Both the position numbers and the translations under genes were made by a program. Below are positions 43,601 to 52,004 of a DNA stretch of 64,000 bases, piece after piece (position 1 is the first letter of the stretch; every line of letters starts with the position of its first letter). The DNA comes from CAZENU01 sp965117035. Its GTDB lineage: Bacteria; Chloroflexota; Dehalococcoidia; Lucifugimonadales; CAZENU01. Below the pieces are notes generated by a model. That model was not told the origin of the DNA. It did no database searches and saw nothing but the letters and a program-made list of their open reading frames with translations. Where the stretch lies: the NCBI GenBank assembly GCA_965117035.1, contig OZ220748.1:3658001-3722000 (forward strand), written 5' to 3'.

Positions 43601-45160
43601 CTACCGCATGAAGTCCGATACGCGCTCCCCGATGGCGAGCGAGGTCGCGTTCGTGTTGGCGCGGATGCAGTCCGGCATGATCGACGCGTCCGCCACGCGC
43701 AGGCGCTCCAGGCCGTGGACGTTGCCGTACTGGTCGACGACCGCCATCGGGTCGGACGGCAGCCCCATCTTGCAGGTCGCCGAAACGTGGTGGCTGGTCC
43801 TCACCTGCTGCCGCATCCAGCCGTCCAGCGTGTCGTCGGACTCGAGGTCAGCGGGCGCGGGCTCGACGAGCTCCGCCACAATGTCCTCGAACGCCGGGTG
43901 CTTGACCAGCTCCAGGCCGATGAAGACGCCCTCGCGCATGCGGTCCACGTCGAACTGCTCCCGGAGGTAGTTGTAGTCGAGGTAGGGCTGCACGCGCGGG
44001 TTCGGGGCCCGGAGCCGCAGCTCCCCCTCGCCGACCGCCAGGTCGAGGCAGTCGACGATCCCGAAGCCGACTCCCCCCGGGTTCGGGCCCCAGACGGAGG
44101 GTCGTTCGGGGTTGGGCAGCGGCATTCGGGACGCCGGGTGCAGCAGCATGTCGTTCTCGAGGTGCGAGCCGGTCGCCGTGTACCGCAGCGTCATCTGTAT
44201 GCCGGGGATGTTCTCGTCCTGCTCGAACCCCTCCCTGGTCCGCCAGATCAACGGCACCTGCGGGTGGTCCCTCAGGTTCTTGCCGACGCCGGGCAGGTCG
44301 TGCGCGACGGGCACGCCCACGTCCTCGAGCTCGCCCGCTGGGCCGACTCCGGAGAGCAGCAGCAGGTGCGGCGACCCGATGGCGCCGGCGGACAGGACGA
44401 ACTCGTCGGCGTGGACCGTCTCGGGCCGGCCGTCGGTCTCGAGCTCCACGCCCACGGCGCGCCGTCCCTCGAAGACGACCCGGCGCACTAGGGTGTCCGG
44501 CCGGATGGTCAGGTTGGGCCGGCCGCGCGACTCGCCCAGGTAGGCCATCGCCGTGCTGACCCGGACCGTGCCGGGGTTGTTCAGCGGTGTGGGGCCGACG
44601 CCCGTGGTGCCGGGCTCGTTGTGGTCGGGGCAGTCCGGGAAGCCCCTCGCGCGGCAGGCCTCGTAGAAGGCGCGCTGGTCGGGGTTCAGCTCGTCGTCCT
44701 TGAAGCGACGCACCGGGATCGGGCCGTCGCTCCCGTGGAAGTCGCCCGAGAAGTCGGTGTCCGTCTCGATGCGGCGGAAATACGGCAGCAGCTCCTGGAA
44801 GCCCCATTCGTCGTTGCCCATCAGGGCCCAGGAGTCGTAGTCGTCGGTGACTCCCCGCAGGAATATCTGCGCGTTGACCGCCGACGAGCCGCCCGTGACC
44901 TTGCCCCGGGGCACCAGCATCGGCCGCTCGGCCGCGCCGCGCCGCGCCACGAAGTACCACAGGTTTTCGTTCGGCCACCGGCCGCTCGTGTCGCGGTTCG
45001 GGCCGTATCCATACTTGACGTAGGGCGGGATCGAGTCGTAGTCGGGGTAGTCGGCGCCCGCCTCGATCAGCAGGACGTGGCGGGCGGGGTCTTCGGTGAG
45101 CCGTGTGGCGATGATTGCGCCGGCGGAACCGGCGCCGACAACGATCGTGTCGTACGCCAC
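43601..45160 (-). CDS. GMC-family (choline dehydrogenase-like) oxidoreductase
   Basis: This 519-residue flavoprotein starts at GTG 45160. It has the FAD-binding GAGSAGAII (8-16), the GMC signature around GKVTGGSSAVNAQIFLRG, and the C-terminal catalytic HHVSATCKMG...RVADASIMP block with an NTNATS end. GMC enzymes oxidise alcohols. No signal peptide is seen. It is 4 bases downstream of the BNR-repeat gene, so the two are probably co-transcribed. Confidence 0.93.
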   Translation of the reverse strand: MAYDTIVVGAGSAGAIIATRLTEDPARHVLLIEAGADYPDYDSIPPYVKYGYGPNRDTSGRWPNENLWYFVARRGAAERPMLVPRGKVTGGSSAVNAQIFLRGVTDDYDSWALMGNDEWGFQELLPYFRRIETDTDFSGDFHGSDGPIPVRRFKDDELNPDQRAFYEACRARGFPDCPDHNEPGTTGVGPTPLNNPGTVRVSTAMAYLGESRGRPNLTIRPDTLVRRVVFEGRRAVGVELETDGRPETVHADEFVLSAGAIGSPHLLLLSGVGPAGELEDVGVPVAHDLPGVGKNLRDHPQVPLIWRTREGFEQDENIPGIQMTLRYTATGSHLENDMLLHPASRMPLPNPERPSVWGPNPGGVGFGIVDCLDLAVGEGELRLRAPNPRVQPYLDYNYLREQFDVDRMREGVFIGLELVKHPAFEDIVAELVEPAPADLESDDTLDGWMRQQVRTSHHVSATCKMGLPSDPMAVVDQYGNVHGLERLRVADASIMPDCIRANTNATSLAIGERVSDFMR

Positions 45161-45164
45161 GGAG

Positions 45165-46064
45165 TCAGCCGAGCGCCACGCAGCGCACGCTCGGCAGGCC
45201 GTCCGCGATCACGGCCCACGTCTCGCCCTCGTCGCTCGACGCGAACACGCGGCCGTCCGACGTGCCGAAGGCGGTCTCGTGACCCGTGGCGGCCAGGCAG
45301 GCGGTGTCGATGTTGTCCTCGAACCAGCCCGGAAGTCCCTCCTCGCACTTGGCGAACGGCTGATCGCCGACGATGGGGCGTCTGTAGACCGCCGCCTGGT
45401 CGGTCCTCGGCCCGGTGGACGCCGATACGAGCACCGTCTCGTCCGCGACGGCCACGGCCCGCAGGTAGGGCCCGTGCAGTCCTTCGGTCTCGAAGACCCA
45501 CGAGTCGCCGTCGTCACCGCTGTCGGCCAGCCCGTGCGCGCAGGCCGCAAGCAGCAGGCCGGAGCCGCGGTCGAACAGCACCTGGTGCACGTCCGCGTCG
45601 ATGTCTATCGTTGGCTCCCACGACTTGCCGCGGTCGTCAGACCTGAGTATCCCGCCGACGTGGACGTTGACGTACGCTGTTCCGGCCTCTCCCGCGGACA
45701 TCGACCGCACGTCCGGCGGGCCGCCCCAGGGAGTGCCCCAGTCGGAGCGCCCCTCCGCGTCCTCGAACGACTCAACGCGCTCCAGCCGGTCGCCGTGCAG
45801 GGCGTAGAGGTGCGCCTCGGCCGTGCCGACGAAGGCGCCTCCGGAGAATGGCAGCAGGCAGTTGACGCCGAGGCCGTCTACAGTCGCCACGTGCTCCCAG
45901 TCGCCACCGTGGGACGAGCGCCATATCTCCGACTCGTCGACGGCCGCCCACCAGTCGAGGGCCCGCTTGGCGACGGACTTGACCTCCCGGCCCGCCAGCT
46001 CGACGCCCGATCCGGCGCCGAGGCGGTGAAGCCCGTCGGCCGTTCCCACTACTATGGTCCGCAC
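45165..46064 (-). CDS. BNR/YCF48-like beta-propeller protein
   Basis: This 299-residue protein has repeated SxDxGxxW Asp-box motifs (SSHGGDWEHV, SDDRGKSWEP, SGDDGDSWVF, SSDEGETWAV), spaced 50-100 residues apart, as in sialidase-like propellers. No sialidase catalytic residues are evident and no signal peptide is seen. It lies immediately upstream of the GMC gene. Likely a structural or binding protein; function unknown. Confidence 0.82.
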   Translation of the reverse strand: MRTIVVGTADGLHRLGAGSGVELAGREVKSVAKRALDWWAAVDESEIWRSSHGGDWEHVATVDGLGVNCLLPFSGGAFVGTAEAHLYALHGDRLERVESFEDAEGRSDWGTPWGGPPDVRSMSAGEAGTAYVNVHVGGILRSDDRGKSWEPTIDIDADVHQVLFDRGSGLLLAACAHGLADSGDDGDSWVFETEGLHGPYLRAVAVADETVLVSASTGPRTDQAAVYRRPIVGDQPFAKCEEGLPGWFEDNIDTACLAATGHETAFGTSDGRVFASSDEGETWAVIADGLPSVRCVALG

Positions 46065-46154
46065 TGGTCGACCCTCCTTCGCCCGCGGATCGGATGATCC
46101 ATCCCTCAGTTTAGCAGGAAAGAGGGGCGCCGACAGACGCCGGATTCCACACCC

Positions 46155-46265
46155 CCACGTTCAGTGTGATATCGACCAGCCTTCACCCCGTAGCGGCGGC
46201 TGCTTCCAACCCGCCCTCCCCGCAGGGGCGCGCCCCTACCAGGGGCGGGCCTACCATTTGGGTGG
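46155..46265. repeat. Dispersed intergenic repeat (pair with 34008-34111)
   Basis: It has CCACGTTCAGTGT, CGTAGCGGCGGC...TTCCAACCCGCC and a GGGTGGGG end in the same order as the copy at 34008. A GGGGCGCGCCCC-type palindrome lies in the middle. It sits in a 321-base gap between divergent genes, which otherwise holds no gene. Confidence 0.55.
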
Positions 46266-46385
46266 GGGACTTGTGGGCAGACGCCGTATCCGCCGACCGT
46301 GGAGTTGCTGGGGATGCCCGTCTCTCCGTGTGATAAGCTCGGCCGTGCGGGTAGCCGGGTTCACCTGCCGCGGGGAGAATCGAAG

Positions 46386-47393
46386 ATGGTCGAAGGACGA
46401 GCAGGGACGCGGCCGCTGGGCCGCACCGGGATCGAGGTCAGCGAGATCGGCCTCGGCTGCGGGAACTGGGGCAGGGAGATCGACGAGGAGTCGTCGAACC
46501 GGCTGATGGACTACGCCGTCGAGCGCGGCATCACGCTATTCGATACCGGCGAGGCGTACGGCGGCGGCGAGTCCTTCGAGACCCGGAAGCGCGTCTACGG
46601 CACCGACGACGTGCGCGAGGCCTCCCTGGAGAAGGGGTCGTCGGAGCGCATCATCGGCACGTGGATGCGCCGGAACGACTGCCGGGACGATATCACCGTC
46701 ATGAGCAAGTTCAACTCCGGCGCCAGCGCGGACAACATCCCGCGGGCGCTCTCCGGGAGCCTCGGCCGCCTCGACACCGACTCCGTCGACATCTACCTGC
46801 TCCACAACCCGGACCCGGACGTCCCGGTCGCCGAGACCGTCGGGGCGCTGTCGGCCGAGGTCGACGCGGGCCGCGTCGGCGTCATGGGATGCGCCAACCA
46901 CTCCGCGGCGCAGCTCCGGGAGGCGCTGGACGCCAGCGGCGCGGGAGGCCACCGGAGGTACGGCGTGCTCCAGACCCCGTACAGCCTGGCGTGGCCGGAC
47001 ACGGAGCGCGAGGCCCTGCCGCTCTGCCAGGCCGAGGGCATCGGCGTCACGGCGTTCAGCCCGCTGGGCGCCGGCTTCCTGACCGGCAAGTACACGCCCG
47101 ACCGCGACTTCCCGGAGGGCTCCAGGTACCATATAATGCCCGCGCACGCCGATATCTACTTCACCGACCATAATTTCCGACTGCTGAGCGGGCTGGCCGA
47201 CAGAGCGCGGGAGCTCGGCGTCCCGCAGGTCAGGCTGGCGATGGCGTGGGCGATGACCCACCCGGCCGTCTCCACCGTCCTGATCGGCGCCCGCACCACG
47301 GCGCAGATCGACAACGCCATAGCGGCCCGCGCTATGGGCATGGACCCGGAGCTGAGAGCCGAGCTCTCCTCCTGGACACGGCCGCGATTCTAG
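46386..47393 (+). CDS. Aldo/keto reductase
   Basis: This 335-residue protein starts at ATG 46386 with GGGGAG upstream; a longer frame to 46299 has no family match. LGRTGIEVSEIGLGCGNWG starts the barrel. The catalytic set is D in FDTGEAYGGGES, K in VMSKF, and H in LLHNPDPD (here Asn follows). It reduces carbonyls with NADPH. An insertion around residues 65-85 lengthens the loop after the first strands. It is 17 bases upstream of a second aldo/keto reductase. Confidence 0.88.
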   Translation: MVEGRAGTRPLGRTGIEVSEIGLGCGNWGREIDEESSNRLMDYAVERGITLFDTGEAYGGGESFETRKRVYGTDDVREASLEKGSSERIIGTWMRRNDCRDDITVMSKFNSGASADNIPRALSGSLGRLDTDSVDIYLLHNPDPDVPVAETVGALSAEVDAGRVGVMGCANHSAAQLREALDASGAGGHRRYGVLQTPYSLAWPDTEREALPLCQAEGIGVTAFSPLGAGFLTGKYTPDRDFPEGSRYHIMPAHADIYFTDHNFRLLSGLADRARELGVPQVRLAMAWAMTHPAVSTVLIGARTTAQIDNAIAARAMGMDPELRAELSSWTRPRF

Positions 47394-47409
47394 ACCGGAG
47401 GCGCGAACG

Positions 47410-48318
47410 ATGCAGATGGTAGACCTGGGCCGCACCGGCCTGAGGATCAGCCGCCTGGGCCACGGCGGCGCCGAGTTCCACAGGCACGAGCACCTGAACA
47501 CGCCCGGGTTCGTGGGCTCGGTGCTCGATACCCTGCTCGACGAGGGCATCAACTTCCTCGACACCGCTGCCTGCTACCACAGGAACGAGACGATGATCGG
47601 CACTGTCTCCCGGCGCCGCGACGAGTTCGTGCTCGCCACCAAGTGCGGCCATCTCGACGACTTCACCGAGGGCGAGAACTGGACGCCCGAGACCATAGCC
47701 GCCAGTGTCGACCGCAGCCTGCGCAGGATGCGCACCGACCATGTCGACCTGCTGCAGCTGCACTCGTGCGACGTCGACGTGCTCGAGCGCGGCGACGCCA
47801 TCGATGCTCTGCAGCGGGCGAGGGAGCAGGGCAAGACGCGCTTCATCGGCTACAGCGGCGACAACGAAAACGCGGCGTGGGCCGTCGAAAGCGGCCTCTT
47901 CGACACGCTCCAGATCAGCTACGGCATCACCGACCAGCAGGCGAGGTCCAGGGGCATACTCGCGGCCGCCGAGGCCAGGGGCATGGGCATCATCGCCAAG
48001 CGCCCGGTCTCCAACAACGTCTGGCGGCGAGAGGAGACTACCCTGGCCTACGCCCGCGACTATGCGCGCCGAGCGCGCCTGATGGAGGCGATGGGGGACG
48101 TGCCCGGCGAGCCGGATGACCCGTTCCTGACCGCCTACGGCTTCGTGCTCGCCCAGCCCGAGATCGACACGATCATCGTCGGCACCCACAACGCCGACCA
48201 TGTACGCGACAACGTCCGCGCCTTCACCGACGGCCGCCTGCCCATCCCGGACGAGACTGTCCGCGAGCTCCAGCGCCGCTTCGACAACCTCGACGATGGC
48301 TGGCTCGGCCAGAACTAG
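47410..48318 (+). CDS. Aldo/keto reductase
   Basis: This 302-residue protein starts at ATG 47410 behind CGGAGGCG. The active-site set is INFLDTAACYHRNE (Asp, Tyr), VLATKCGHL (Lys) and LLQLHSCD (His). It is diverged from its upstream partner, especially at the C-terminus. Both are likely co-transcribed and act on the same kind of carbonyl, which is unknown. Confidence 0.88.
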   Translation: MQMVDLGRTGLRISRLGHGGAEFHRHEHLNTPGFVGSVLDTLLDEGINFLDTAACYHRNETMIGTVSRRRDEFVLATKCGHLDDFTEGENWTPETIAASVDRSLRRMRTDHVDLLQLHSCDVDVLERGDAIDALQRAREQGKTRFIGYSGDNENAAWAVESGLFDTLQISYGITDQQARSRGILAAAEARGMGIIAKRPVSNNVWRREETTLAYARDYARRARLMEAMGDVPGEPDDPFLTAYGFVLAQPEIDTIIVGTHNADHVRDNVRAFTDGRLPIPDETVRELQRRFDNLDDGWLGQN

Positions 48319-48368
48319 CCGGGCCGCACCTGTTGCCAGGGAAGCCAGCGTTGGACTATCCTCAGCAC

Positions 48369-48632
48369 ATGGACGTCACGATAAGCCAGCAAAACCTGGA
48401 GCGCATCGGCCGCAAGATGCGGGACGGCGGCTACGAGTGCGCCGACGACGTCGTGGAACGGGCGCTGACGCTGCTGGACGACGCCGACGACGAGCTTGAG
48501 CGCGAGCTCGCCGACATGCGCGAAAGCGTAGCCCGCGCCACTGCCCAGGCGGACGCGGGGCAGCTCGTTCCCGCCGACGAGGTATTCGCCGAGCTGCGCC
48601 GCCGCAATGAAGAAATGCGTCGAAAGGCTTGA
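48369..48632 (+). CDS. parD: ParD-family antitoxin
   Basis: This 87-residue protein starts at ATG 48369. The N-terminal MDVTISQQNLERIGRKMR...GYECADDVVERALTLLD is the ParD/CopG ribbon-helix-helix pattern. A charged C-terminal tail (FAELRRRNEEMRRKA) would bind the toxin. It shares one base with the toxin start (TGATG). Such antitoxins autoregulate their operon. Confidence 0.82.
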   Translation: MDVTISQQNLERIGRKMRDGGYECADDVVERALTLLDDADDELERELADMRESVARATAQADAGQLVPADEVFAELRRRNEEMRRKA

Positions 48633-48874
48633 TGGCCCGCTACAGGCTGACGCCGCAAGCCATAGACGACCTCCTCGAGATTCACGACTATGTCGCGCGG
48701 GAAAGCCCGACCCATCCCTACATGGGAGTGGCGCGTCCCGAGTTCGGCCCGACCCACCGCCTCTTCGTTGTGCCCAGATCTCGTTACGTCATCGTCTATC
48801 GTCCCGCATCCGAGGGCGCCGAGATACTCCACGTAAGGCACGGCGCCCGGGACCTCCGGGGGCTGTTCGAGTAG
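48632..48874 (+). CDS. parE: ParE-family toxin with internal deletion
   Basis: This 80-residue protein starts at ATG 48632. It begins RYRLTPQAIDDLLEIHDYVARES and ends SRYVIVYRP...EILHVRHGARDLRGLFE, both typical of ParE/RelE-fold toxins. Between ARESP and HPYMGVARPEF, about 20 residues of the family's second helix, normally an aa-x-x-x-id-x-L stretch, are absent. The frame is kept. ParE toxins poison DNA gyrase through this helical hairpin, so the product is likely inactive. Family usual length is 95-105. Confidence 0.75.
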   Translation: MARYRLTPQAIDDLLEIHDYVARESPTHPYMGVARPEFGPTHRLFVVPRSRYVIVYRPASEGAEILHVRHGARDLRGLFE

Positions 48875-48884
48875 AGACCACACC

Positions 48885-50336
48885 ATGCCCAACCGTCCGA
48901 ACGTCCTGCTGATCTGCACCGACCACTGGGCCGGCCGGATGATCGGCGGCCTCGGCCACCACTCCGTCCTGACCCCGACGCTCGACCGCCTCATGGCCAA
49001 CGGCGTCACGTACACGAACGCCTACACTACGACGCCGATGTGCGTGCCCGCACGCCGCGAGCTGATGACCGGCGCCTTCTCCCGCACGCACGGCGACCGC
49101 TTCCAGGGCAGGGCGCCGATGCCCAACCTGCCCACCGTCGCTCAGACCTTCCGCGACGCAGGCTACCAGGCCTACGGCGTCGGCAAGCTGCACATCCACC
49201 CGCCCCGCGACCGCATCGGCTTCGACGACGTGCTGATCAACGAGGAGGGCAGGCTCGCCGCCGACACCGGCAAGCCCGACGACTACGAGATGTTCCTGTC
49301 CGAGCAGGGCTATCCCGGCATGGAGCAGGCTTCCGGCATCCACAACGCCTGGGACTACCGCCCGTTCCACCTGCCCGAGCACCTCCACTCGACGAACTGG
49401 ACGGCCCGCGAGATGAGCCGCTTCATCGCCCGCCGCGACCCGACGCGTCCCGCCTTCTGGTACATGTCGTTCACCGCGCCGCACCCTCCGATGATCCCGC
49501 TCGAGGGCTACATGAACATCTACCGGGACGTCGACGTCCCGCTGCCCTTCGTCGGCGACTGGGCCGCCGACCCCGACAACCTCCCCTTCCCCGTCAGGGC
49601 GAGGCAGGCCGCCCATCGCCGCATCGTCGAGTCCGAGGGCGATACGCTGCGCGCCCGGCGGGCCATGTACGCCCTGGCCACCCACGTCGACCACCAGGTC
49701 AGGGCGGTCATCGGCACCCTCCGCGAGCAGGGGCTGACCGACGACACGATCATCATGTTCACCGCCGACCACGGCGACATGGAGGGAAACCACCGGCTCT
49801 GGAACAAGATGCTCTACTACGAGGGCTCCGCGAAGATCCCGATGCTGCTCACCGGCTCGGCGGCCCTGAAGGACCGCGTCGGCTACGGCAGGCTCGACGA
49901 CAGGCTCGTCGCCCAGGCGGACGTCATGCCCACGCTGCTGGAGCTGTGCGACATCCCCGTGCCCGACTCCGTCGAGGGCGTGTCGATGGTCGACGGCCCC
50001 CGTCGCGACTACCTCTACGGCCAGTTCTACGAGGACGAGTTCGCGACCCGCATGGTCCACGACGGGCGGCACAAGCTGATCTACTACCCCGTCGGCAACC
50101 GACTCCAGCTATTCGACCTGCAACGCGACCCCGACGAGATGGACGACCTCGCGGCCGCCGCTTCCCACGCCGACGTCCGGGACCGACTGACCGCCTTGCT
50201 GGTAGAGAACCTCTACGGCACCGACCTCGACTGGCTCGACGGCGACAGGCTCGTCGGTCTCCCGGACCGCGAGTGGACGCCCGAATACGACCACGACCTC
50301 GGCTTCTCAGCCCAACGCGGCTACCGCTTCAGGTAG
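48885..50336 (+). CDS. Sulfatase (Cys-type)
   Basis: This 483-residue protein starts at ATG 48885. The formylglycine motif C53-V-P-A-R57 (CxPxR) and the N-terminal NVLLICTDHWAG metal site mark an alkaline-phosphatase-superfamily sulfatase. TADHGDMEGNH is the second metal-binding block. No signal peptide was seen. It needs a formylglycine-generating enzyme, and one is encoded at 56225. Substrate (a sulfated sugar or other ester) unknown. Confidence 0.93.
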   Translation: MPNRPNVLLICTDHWAGRMIGGLGHHSVLTPTLDRLMANGVTYTNAYTTTPMCVPARRELMTGAFSRTHGDRFQGRAPMPNLPTVAQTFRDAGYQAYGVGKLHIHPPRDRIGFDDVLINEEGRLAADTGKPDDYEMFLSEQGYPGMEQASGIHNAWDYRPFHLPEHLHSTNWTAREMSRFIARRDPTRPAFWYMSFTAPHPPMIPLEGYMNIYRDVDVPLPFVGDWAADPDNLPFPVRARQAAHRRIVESEGDTLRARRAMYALATHVDHQVRAVIGTLREQGLTDDTIIMFTADHGDMEGNHRLWNKMLYYEGSAKIPMLLTGSAALKDRVGYGRLDDRLVAQADVMPTLLELCDIPVPDSVEGVSMVDGPRRDYLYGQFYEDEFATRMVHDGRHKLIYYPVGNRLQLFDLQRDPDEMDDLAAAASHADVRDRLTALLVENLYGTDLDWLDGDRLVGLPDREWTPEYDHDLGFSAQRGYRFR

Positions 50337-50391
50337 CGACTTTCCCGGGACGCACCCCTTGGCGCGCCCGCGCCGAGCGGAACGGTTGCTG

Positions 50392-51159
50392 TTAGGGCAG
50401 TTCCTCTGCCGGTATCCACGACGGTGATATCCACCGCTCCACGGTCGCGCAATCCTCCGCGTTGTTCCAAAGGCTGCTGCTGTACCCTCCACCCAACAGC
50501 TCGTCATCGGGGTACGCACAACCCCAATAGGCCCGCAGCGCGTCTTCACGCCACTGGCCCATCGGGTTGTGGTAGCGGGCTCGCTGGAATAGACCTAGCG
50601 CCTCGCGTTGCTCATCACACACCGGTCCGTCATTGGACACCTGTTCCATCCAGTTGCGGATACGTTCAATGTGTCGGTTGGACATGTACCGCGCGGGTTG
50701 TACCAACAGGAAGTCCAGTCTCTTTCGCTGCCGCTCGACGGCGGTTGCCGTGCCCTGATACTCCACTATGGCGCGAATACGGTCAGCGCAACGCTGAGAT
50801 ATCGTGACGTCGATGCGTAGTTCTGGCCACATCTCAACCTCGGACAAGGCGGAACCGCCGGATGGGCCTGCCGTCCCAGTCGCTCCCGGCGCCCCGGGTG
50901 GTCCGACCGGCCCGATAGGCCCCGACGGACCAATTGGTCCGACCGGCCCAGTAGGCCCCGACGGTCCGGTTGGTCCGGCCGGCCCAGGTGATCCCGCCGG
51001 CCCGGGTGGTCCTGCGGGTCCAGCTGGCCCGACCGAATTCGACCCGCAAGCCGTCAGCACCAGTATCGCGAGGGCAGCAATGGCAAACATAGCCACTTGC
51101 CCGCATGCATCTTTGTTGGTCACTGCATATTCCAGCGCGAACTCCCGCCGTGGGGACAT
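50392..51159 (-). CDS. Lipoprotein with collagen-like Gly-Pro repeats
   Basis: From ATG 51159 the frame codes for 255 residues; the true start may be a later GTG. A hydrophobic segment ending LAILVLTAC is a good lipobox. Then come about 17 Gly-x-y triplets (GPAGPAGPPGPAG...), a collagen-like stalk. The C-terminal ~150 residues are a Trp- and Cys-containing helical domain with no recognised family. It is probably a surface protein. No neighbouring gene suggests its role. Confidence 0.75.
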   Translation of the reverse strand: MSPRREFALEYAVTNKDACGQVAMFAIAALAILVLTACGSNSVGPAGPAGPPGPAGSPGPAGPTGPSGPTGPVGPIGPSGPIGPVGPPGAPGATGTAGPSGGSALSEVEMWPELRIDVTISQRCADRIRAIVEYQGTATAVERQRKRLDFLLVQPARYMSNRHIERIRNWMEQVSNDGPVCDEQREALGLFQRARYHNPMGQWREDALRAYWGCAYPDDELLGGGYSSSLWNNAEDCATVERWISPSWIPAEELP

Positions 51160-51234
51160 GATGGCATCATAGTCAGGTACCGCAGAGCCGGTCAACTGCG
51201 GTTCGGCCGATCGGGCGCGCGAGTCATGTCCTGA

Positions 51235-51360
51235 ACCTCAAATTGTCTTGCCGAGGACATACGAGACAGAAGTCGCTACGTCTGCATCGTCGTGAAGAGG
51301 AGGAGGGACTACTCCTTCATCCTGACCGGGTATCTCGACCGCAAGATCAAGGGAGAGTGA
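51235..51360 (+). pseudogene. Remnant of a toxin-like C-terminus
   Basis: A frame closed by TGA at 51232-51234 and 51358-51360 encodes DRSRYVCIVVKRRRDYSFIL then TGYLDRKIKGE, with no start codon. It resembles the last part of a family found directly upstream of DUF2283 proteins. The 5' part is missing. Its stop is 2 bases before the next gene's start, as in an intact pair. The family link is from memory of pattern, not from a search. Confidence 0.45.
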
Positions 51361-51362
51361 GC

Positions 51363-51779
51363 ATGGCGACCAGGAAAGTGTCGGTCTGGTACGACGACGA
51401 AGGGGACATGCTCGAGGTGCTTTGGGCGTTCAGGGAGGGGTACTTCACGCCCACCGACGACGAGCGCGTCCTCAAGCGGCTGGACGACGACGGCGAGGTC
51501 ATCGGGTTCCTCATACACGGGATGAGCACCCTGAAGCGGCCGAGCCCGGTCGAGTTCGAGCTGGCGTCCGAGCCCCCTGCCAACGATGTCGCCAACGTCA
51601 CGGTGCGTCAGGCGGCCATCGAGCTGGGTGTCTCCGACCGGCGAGTTCGACAACTGGCCCGGGAGGGGCGGGTGCGGGGCGCCGCCAAGACGGGATCGGA
51701 GTGGCTGATTCCCACTCCGGTAGAGTTGATTCCGGGAAGGCGCGGTCCTACCGGCGTTGCGGGTCGCGTGGCGCGGTGA
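51363..51779 (+). CDS. DUF2283 protein with C-terminal helix-turn-helix
   Basis: This 138-residue protein starts at ATG 51363 with GGGAGA upstream. Residues 1-65 match DUF2283 (VSVWYDDEGDMLEVLW...VIGFLIHGMS). Residues 78-125 match an excisionase/MerR-like HTH (VRQAAIELGVSDRRVRQLAREGRV). DUF2283 proteins often act as the antitoxin-like half of small two-gene systems. The expected upstream partner is only a remnant, so this gene may now stand alone. Confidence 0.8.
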   Translation: MATRKVSVWYDDEGDMLEVLWAFREGYFTPTDDERVLKRLDDDGEVIGFLIHGMSTLKRPSPVEFELASEPPANDVANVTVRQAAIELGVSDRRVRQLAREGRVRGAAKTGSEWLIPTPVELIPGRRGPTGVAGRVAR

Positions 51780-51806
51780 ATGCGGTCTACGGCGGGGAAC
51801 TCGAAA

Positions 51807-51971
51807 CTAGCGCCGCATCTGCAGCCGCACCCGTCTGGTCTTGTCCAGCGTACTACGGGCAGCTCGGCGCGCAAGTCCGATCTCGCGCTCGGCGTCGGGA
51901 GCCGTGCGCAGCTCGCCCCGCTCGAATCGCTGTAGGATGTCGCGCTCTTCGGTGGTAAGGTTGTCGTTCAT
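51807..51971 (-). CDS. Truncated CopG-like antitoxin
   Basis: This 54-residue protein starts at ATG 51971 with GGTGA six bases upstream. The sequence NDNLTTEERDILQRFERGEL then ...RRAARSTLDKTRRVRLQ resembles the N-terminal half of a ~90-residue ribbon-helix-helix antitoxin family. The stop at 51807 comes where the conserved C-terminal helix should begin. No toxin partner lies upstream; ligD follows. Likely a decaying or shortened gene. Confidence 0.55.
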   Translation of the reverse strand: MNDNLTTEERDILQRFERGELRTAPDAEREIGLARRAARSTLDKTRRVRLQMRR

Positions 51972-52004
51972 GATGGTCACCTCGGCGATCAGCACGCCTG
52001 AAGG

